A DNA stretch of 9,838 nucleotides, taken from contig JAKAVI010000392.1 in NCBI GenBank assembly GCA_021817355.1, forward strand, positions 1 to 9,838. Reading direction: 5' to 3'. The notes under the pieces are model-generated. The model was not told the DNA's origin. It was given only the letters and a program-made list of their open reading frames with translations, and did not search any database. Source of the DNA: Pseudomonadota bacterium. Its GTDB lineage: Bacteria; Pseudomonadota; Alphaproteobacteria; Micropepsales; Micropepsaceae. A program made the translations under genes and the position numbers. Below are positions 6,696-9,838 of this stretch, one piece after another. Within the stretch, counting starts at the first letter, position 1, and the number at the start of each line of letters is the position of its first letter.

Positions 6696-7331
6696 ATGCT
6701 GACAATCTGGGGCCGCACGACATCCGTCAATGTCCAGAAGGTGATGTGGACGGTCGGTGAACTCGACCTGAGCTGTCGGCGCATCGATGTTGGCGGGCGC
6801 TTTGGCGGTCTGACCAGTGCCGAGTTTCGGGCACTAAACCCGAACAGGCTCATTCCGGTTCTTCAGGATGAAGATCTCGTTCTGTGGGAGTCACACGCCA
6901 TCATACGCTATCTCTGCGCGCAATATGGCAGCGGTACGCTCTGGGCTGTCGACGCGCGCCTTCGCGCCGAAGCCGACCAGTGGATGGAGTGGACATCAAC
7001 AACACTACAGCCCGCCTTTACCGGCGGCGTCTTCTGGGGCTTTTATCGCACGCCGGCACAACAGCGGAACTGGACAGCCATCACAGCGGCGCTGACACGC
7101 TGTGCCGAGCTTTTCGCTCTCCTCGACAAGGTCCTCAGTTCGCGCCCATATCTTGGCGGCGATCAGTTTTCCATGGCCGATATCGCAGCGGGAGCCCAGC
7201 TCTATCGCTACTTTACCCTCGACATCGAGCGACCTCACCTGCCCCATGTCAAAGCCTGGTATCAACGGCTCAGCCAACGCCACGCCTACGCCGGCCATGT
7301 GATGGTTCCCTATGACGAACTGCGGGGCTGA
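6696..7331 (+). CDS. Glutathione S-transferase family protein, second of two
   Basis: A 211-residue cytosolic GST. The N-terminal thioredoxin-fold domain (1-78) opens LTIWGRTTSVNVQKVMW, with Ser10 and Asn12 as likely glutathione-activating residues, the cis-proline in LNPNRLIPVL (Pro54), and the usual ESHAIIRYL (65-73). The C-terminal helical domain (about 88-205) holds PYLGGDQFSMADIAAG. It has the standard glutathione-binding turn (ES) that the neighbouring GST lacks, and the two proteins show little similarity outside family motifs, so they are not a recent duplication. The start is secure: AAGGAG (6684-6689) lies 6 nt before the ATG. It follows the first GST by 15 nt and ends the four-gene run. 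The substrate cannot be inferred. Confidence 0.93.
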   Translation: MLTIWGRTTSVNVQKVMWTVGELDLSCRRIDVGGRFGGLTSAEFRALNPNRLIPVLQDEDLVLWESHAIIRYLCAQYGSGTLWAVDARLRAEADQWMEWTSTTLQPAFTGGVFWGFYRTPAQQRNWTAITAALTRCAELFALLDKVLSSRPYLGGDQFSMADIAAGAQLYRYFTLDIERPHLPHVKAWYQRLSQRHAYAGHVMVPYDELRG

Positions 7332-7642
7332 AGCGGCGGAGGTAACCGCAAGCTTCACCACGCGTTCGATCAGGACCAATATCTAAGTAAACTCGCAAAG
7401 TGCAGTACCGGCGCGCATGGTAAACCCGCGCGCAACCGGAAACCCGTTGCCGTAAACTCTTCACAGCGGGCCAGCGTGCGACCCGTCTCTGCCGCCTCAA
7501 TCTACATAATATTTGGTGGGAGTTTGTACATTGCCGGCGCAGGGCCTGCGGGTTGAAGTGCCGCGGTGGCAGCATGGCAGGTGGCTTGCTCCACGCCCGG
7601 CCGTTGGCTACTGATTTCACGCAAGCGCCGCAGGAGAGACCC
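7332..7642. other. metY leader and promoter region
   Basis: A 311-base gap without a credible gene. It contains three GTAAAC motifs spaced 33 and 32 nt (7387, 7420, 7452), a GC hairpin (GCGCGC 7411-7416 with 7428-7433) whose loop carries the middle motif, an AT-rich -10-like patch (TACATAATAT, 7503-7512), a 13-bp interrupted palindrome CGCAGG-G-CCTGCG (7538-7550), and the metY ribosome binding site. I looked for SAM-II, SAH and cobalamin riboswitch cores and did not find a match by eye. Confidence 0.55.
7387..7457 (+). repeat. Three GTAAAC repeats at 32-33 nt spacing upstream of metY
   Basis: GTAAACTC (7387-7394), GTAAACCC (7420-7427) and GTAAACTC (7452-7459) share one orientation and start 33 and 32 nt apart, about three helical turns. 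They lie upstream of the -10-like patch at 7503-7512, where an activator or repressor could bind. The motif is short, so chance occurrence is possible. Confidence 0.45.
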
Positions 7643-8923
7643 ATGAGCGATTACGGCTTTTCCACCTTGAGCGTTCATGCGGGGGCCCAGCCCGATCCGG
7701 CGACCGGAGCGCGTGCCACGCCCATCTATCAAACGACCTCTTACGTGTTTGAAGACGCCGACCATGCTGCCGCCCTGTTCAACCTTCAGGTCTTTGGCAA
7801 CATCTATTCGCGTATCAATAATCCCACCAATGCGGTACTCGAAGAACGCGTTGCCGCCCTTGAAAATGGCCGTGCTGCACTCGCCGTGAGTTCCGGTCAT
7901 GCCGCCCAGTTCATCGCTTTTCACACTTTGATGGGACCAGGCGATGAGATCGTCGCTGCCCGGCAGCTCTATGGCGGTTCGATCAACCAGCTCAGCCAGG
8001 CTTTTGCCAAGTTCGATTGGCGCGTCAAATGGGCTGACGCCCGCGACCCGGAAAGTTTCCGCGCCGCACTGTCGCCGCGGACCAAAGCCATTTTCATCGA
8101 GAGCATCGCCAACCCCGGTGGTATCGTCGTTGATCTTGAAGCTATAGCCGCAGTCGCCCATAAGGGCGGCGTTCCGCTTGTCGTCGACAACACATTTGCC
8201 ACACCCTATCTGATCCGCCCGATCGAATGGGGTGCAGACATTGTTCTGCATTCGGCCACCAAATTTCTGGGTGGTCATGGCAATTCCCTGGCCGGGATCA
8301 TCGTGGATTCAGGACGCTTTGATTGGGGCAGCGGCAAATTCCCAACCCTGAGCGAGCCCTGCCCCTCCTATCACGGCATCAAACTGTGGGAGACTTTCGG
8401 GGACATGGCCTTTGCCATCGCCTGCCGGGTGCTGGGCTTGCGCGATCTGGGTCCTGCATTGTCGCCAACCAACGCATTCCTGGTGCTGACTGGCATCGAG
8501 ACCCTGCCCTTGCGCATGCAGAGGCATTGCGACAACGCCCTCGCCGTCGCCAAATGGCTCAAAAAGGATCCGCGCGTGGCCTGGGTCAATTATGCCGGCC
8601 TTCCCGACGATCCCTGCTACAACCTCCATCGCACCTATTGTCCCAAAGGTGCCGGTGCGGTGTTCACCTTTGGCCTTAAGGGGGGCTACGAGGCCGGCAT
8701 TGCTCTGGTGAATTCGGTGAAGCTCTTCAGTCACCTCGCCAATGTCGGAGATACCCGCAGTCTTATCATCCATCCTGCTTCCACCACCCACCGGCAGCTA
8801 AGCGAGGAACAGAAGAAGGCGAGCGGAGCCACCGGCGATGTGGTGCGCCTGTCGGTCGGGATCGAAGATCTTGCTGACCTGATCAGTGATCTCGATCAGG
8901 CACTGAGCGCCGTAGCGGACTGA
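7643..8923 (+). CDS. metY: O-acetylhomoserine aminocarboxypropyltransferase / sulfhydrylase (Cys/Met metabolism PLP enzyme)
   Basis: This cytoplasmic PLP enzyme makes L-homocysteine from O-acetyl-L-homoserine and sulfide in direct-sulfhydrylation methionine synthesis. The 426 residues match the usual MetY length (about 425-435) rather than the roughly 390 of cystathionine synthases or MetZ. Visible family elements are TPIYQTTSYVFED (26-38), YSRINNPTNAVLEERVAALE (55-74), VDNTFATPYL (181-190), the PLP-lysine site HSATKFLGGHGN with Lys207, the MetY-type NVGDTRSLIIHPASTTH (367-383) and VRLSVGIED (401-409). The frame is open back to 7553, but ATG 7643 has AGGAG (7632-7636) 6 nt upstream and gives the normal N-terminus. 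It may have its own promoter in the 311-nt gap. Its last 28 bp overlap the end of the opposing heme A synthase gene. Confidence 0.95.
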   Translation: MSDYGFSTLSVHAGAQPDPATGARATPIYQTTSYVFEDADHAAALFNLQVFGNIYSRINNPTNAVLEERVAALENGRAALAVSSGHAAQFIAFHTLMGPGDEIVAARQLYGGSINQLSQAFAKFDWRVKWADARDPESFRAALSPRTKAIFIESIANPGGIVVDLEAIAAVAHKGGVPLVVDNTFATPYLIRPIEWGADIVLHSATKFLGGHGNSLAGIIVDSGRFDWGSGKFPTLSEPCPSYHGIKLWETFGDMAFAIACRVLGLRDLGPALSPTNAFLVLTGIETLPLRMQRHCDNALAVAKWLKKDPRVAWVNYAGLPDDPCYNLHRTYCPKGAGAVFTFGLKGGYEAGIALVNSVKLFSHLANVGDTRSLIIHPASTTHRQLSEEQKKASGATGDVVRLSVGIEDLADLISDLDQALSAVAD

Positions 8924-9838
8924 GGCTCTTCCAGGGCCCTGCCTTTACCGGAGGTCTCATAGGCGTGCCATAACGCTGCGGAAAACAGCGCCACTGCTGT
9001 GATCTGATGGGTCGCAGCAAGCGGGATCGGTACCTGATTGAGGAGAGTGGCAATGCCAAGGGAAATCTGGATGAGCACCAGGCCAAAAACAAGATGCGCG
9101 CTCATCTTGCGTGCGCCCGTCTGACGGCGCGCCGCGAAGAAGAGTGCCAGTGCCCCCAGAAATATCAAATAGGCACCGATGCGGTGATCGAACTGGGCAA
9201 GACCCGGATTGGCAAAAAAGTTGAGATACCAGGGATGCTGAAAAAAGGGCTGCTCGGGACCAAAACGCCCGTTCATGCTCGGCCAGGTCTCGTATATGAG
9301 GCCAGCGTGAAGGCCCGCCACCAGTGCCCCCATTAACATCTGTACATAAATGAGCAAGGCGACGAGTTTGGCGAGGGGGGCCTGGGGTGCGGGAGGCGTT
9401 TCTGAATCCTGGGGTCGCAGATACTGCAACGCCGTCCACACGATGGCCGCGAAGATAATGAGCGCGAGCCCCAGATGTGCCGCAAGGCGATACTGGCTCA
9501 CCGAGACCCGGGTTGAGGTCTCGATGCCGCTCGTCACCATCCACCAGCCGACCAGCCCCTGCAGCCCCCCGAGGACAAAGAGGGTTATCATCCGCGGCCA
9601 CTCCTTGCGGGAGATCGCCCCCCGCCAGGCAAACCACAGAAACGGCAGCAAAAACACGAGGCCGATCAGCCTGCCGAGCAGCCGATGGCTCCACTCCCAC
9701 CAGAAAATGCCCTTGAACTGAGCGAGCGTCATGCCGCGGTTTTCAAAGCGATACTGGGGGATCTCCTTATAATGGTCGAATTCGCGTTGCCACGCGGCAT
9801 GATTCAGGGGCGGGATGACACCCGAGATTGGGTGCCAG
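8896..9838 (-). CDS. ctaA: Heme A synthase, COX15/CtaA family (5' end outside window)
   Basis: Heme A synthase oxidises the C8 methyl of heme O to a formyl group in the inner membrane, giving heme A for aa3-type cytochrome oxidase. The frame is open without a stop to the right edge, so the ATG at 9732 is internal; upstream residues read WHPISGVIPPLN...EFDHYKEIPQY, typical of alphaproteobacterial COX15. About 313 residues are visible, probably lacking only the first helix. The four expected heme-ligand histidines appear in EWSHRLLGR, AAHLGLAL, FDHRIGAYL and THQITAVALF, placed in alternate helices as in the two four-helix halves of the family. A polar tail follows the last helix (YETSGKGRALEEPQSATALSA). 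Its stop (8896-8898) lies inside metY, so the two genes converge and overlap by 28 bp. Other oxidase genes are not in view. Confidence 0.95.
   Translation of the reverse strand, partial: WHPISGVIPPLNHAAWQREFDHYKEIPQYRFENRGMTLAQFKGIFWWEWSHRLLGRLIGLVFLLPFLWFAWRGAISRKEWPRMITLFVLGGLQGLVGWWMVTSGIETSTRVSVSQYRLAAHLGLALIIFAAIVWTALQYLRPQDSETPPAPQAPLAKLVALLIYVQMLMGALVAGLHAGLIYETWPSMNGRFGPEQPFFQHPWYLNFFANPGLAQFDHRIGAYLIFLGALALFFAARRQTGARKMSAHLVFGLVLIQISLGIATLLNQVPIPLAATHQITAVALFSAALWHAYETSGKGRALEEPQSATALSA

Noticed and set aside
7332..7642. SAM-II, SAH or cobalamin riboswitch ahead of metY
   Set aside because: The conserved cores (for SAM-II, a GATTT segment, a TAAA after the first stem and a downstream GCTAAA) are not found in the right order; GGTGGCTTGCTCCACG only superficially resembles part of one. 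A covariance-model search would settle it.
7502..8278. A 258-codon open frame on the minus strand, opposite metY
   Set aside because: It is the antisense shadow of a clear PLP-enzyme gene; the translation has no recognisable domain and no ribosome binding site.

Overview
This window looks like an ordinary chromosomal segment of an alphaproteobacterium, probably of the Hyphomicrobiales (Rhizobiales) or a close relative. The evidence is GC-rich DNA, an S9 protein with the long N-terminal extension usual in this class, a long L13, an alphaproteobacterial-type COX15/CtaA, and a gene set (rplM-rpsI, enoyl-CoA hydratase family, CoA-binding protein, O-acetylhomoserine sulfhydrylase, COX15) that I recall as recurring together in rhizobial genomes. 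The placement rests on protein character and gene order only; no 16S or other marker is present.

Layout from left to right. (1) 1-1461, plus strand: the 3' part of pstC and all of pstA, the two permease subunits of the phosphate ABC transporter. No pstB or phoU follows. (2) 1625-2950, minus strand: a 12-helix MFS transporter of the metabolite:H+ symporter type, convergent with pstA. (3) 2951-3399: a gene-free stretch with a 12-bp tandem duplication, a weak promoter candidate for the transporter, and two stem-loops just past rpsI that probably terminate the ribosomal operon. (4) 3400-4379, minus strand: rplM-rpsI, separated by 2 nt, with a good promoter candidate just upstream. (5) 4723-7331, plus strand: a tight run of four genes: a crotonase-family protein, a CoA-binding Rossmann protein, and two dissimilar glutathione S-transferases. 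(6) 7332-7642: the leader of metY, with a thrice-repeated GTAAAC motif and a possible Shine-Dalgarno-sequestering pairing. (7) 7643-8923, plus strand: metY. (8) 8896-9838, minus strand: the C-terminal part of the heme A synthase gene, which overlaps the metY 3' end by 28 bp tail to tail and runs off the window.

Functionally the segment mixes phosphate uptake, organic-acid-type transport, ribosome assembly, acyl-CoA/thiol-related metabolism, methionine/homocysteine synthesis and respiratory heme maturation. I see no defence system, mobile element, CRISPR array, prophage or tRNA. The points most worth a second look are the crotonase-family enzyme, which lacks both catalytic glutamates of enoyl-CoA hydratase, the pst operon that stops after pstA, and the structured metY leader. 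I did not find a convincing new multi-gene system.
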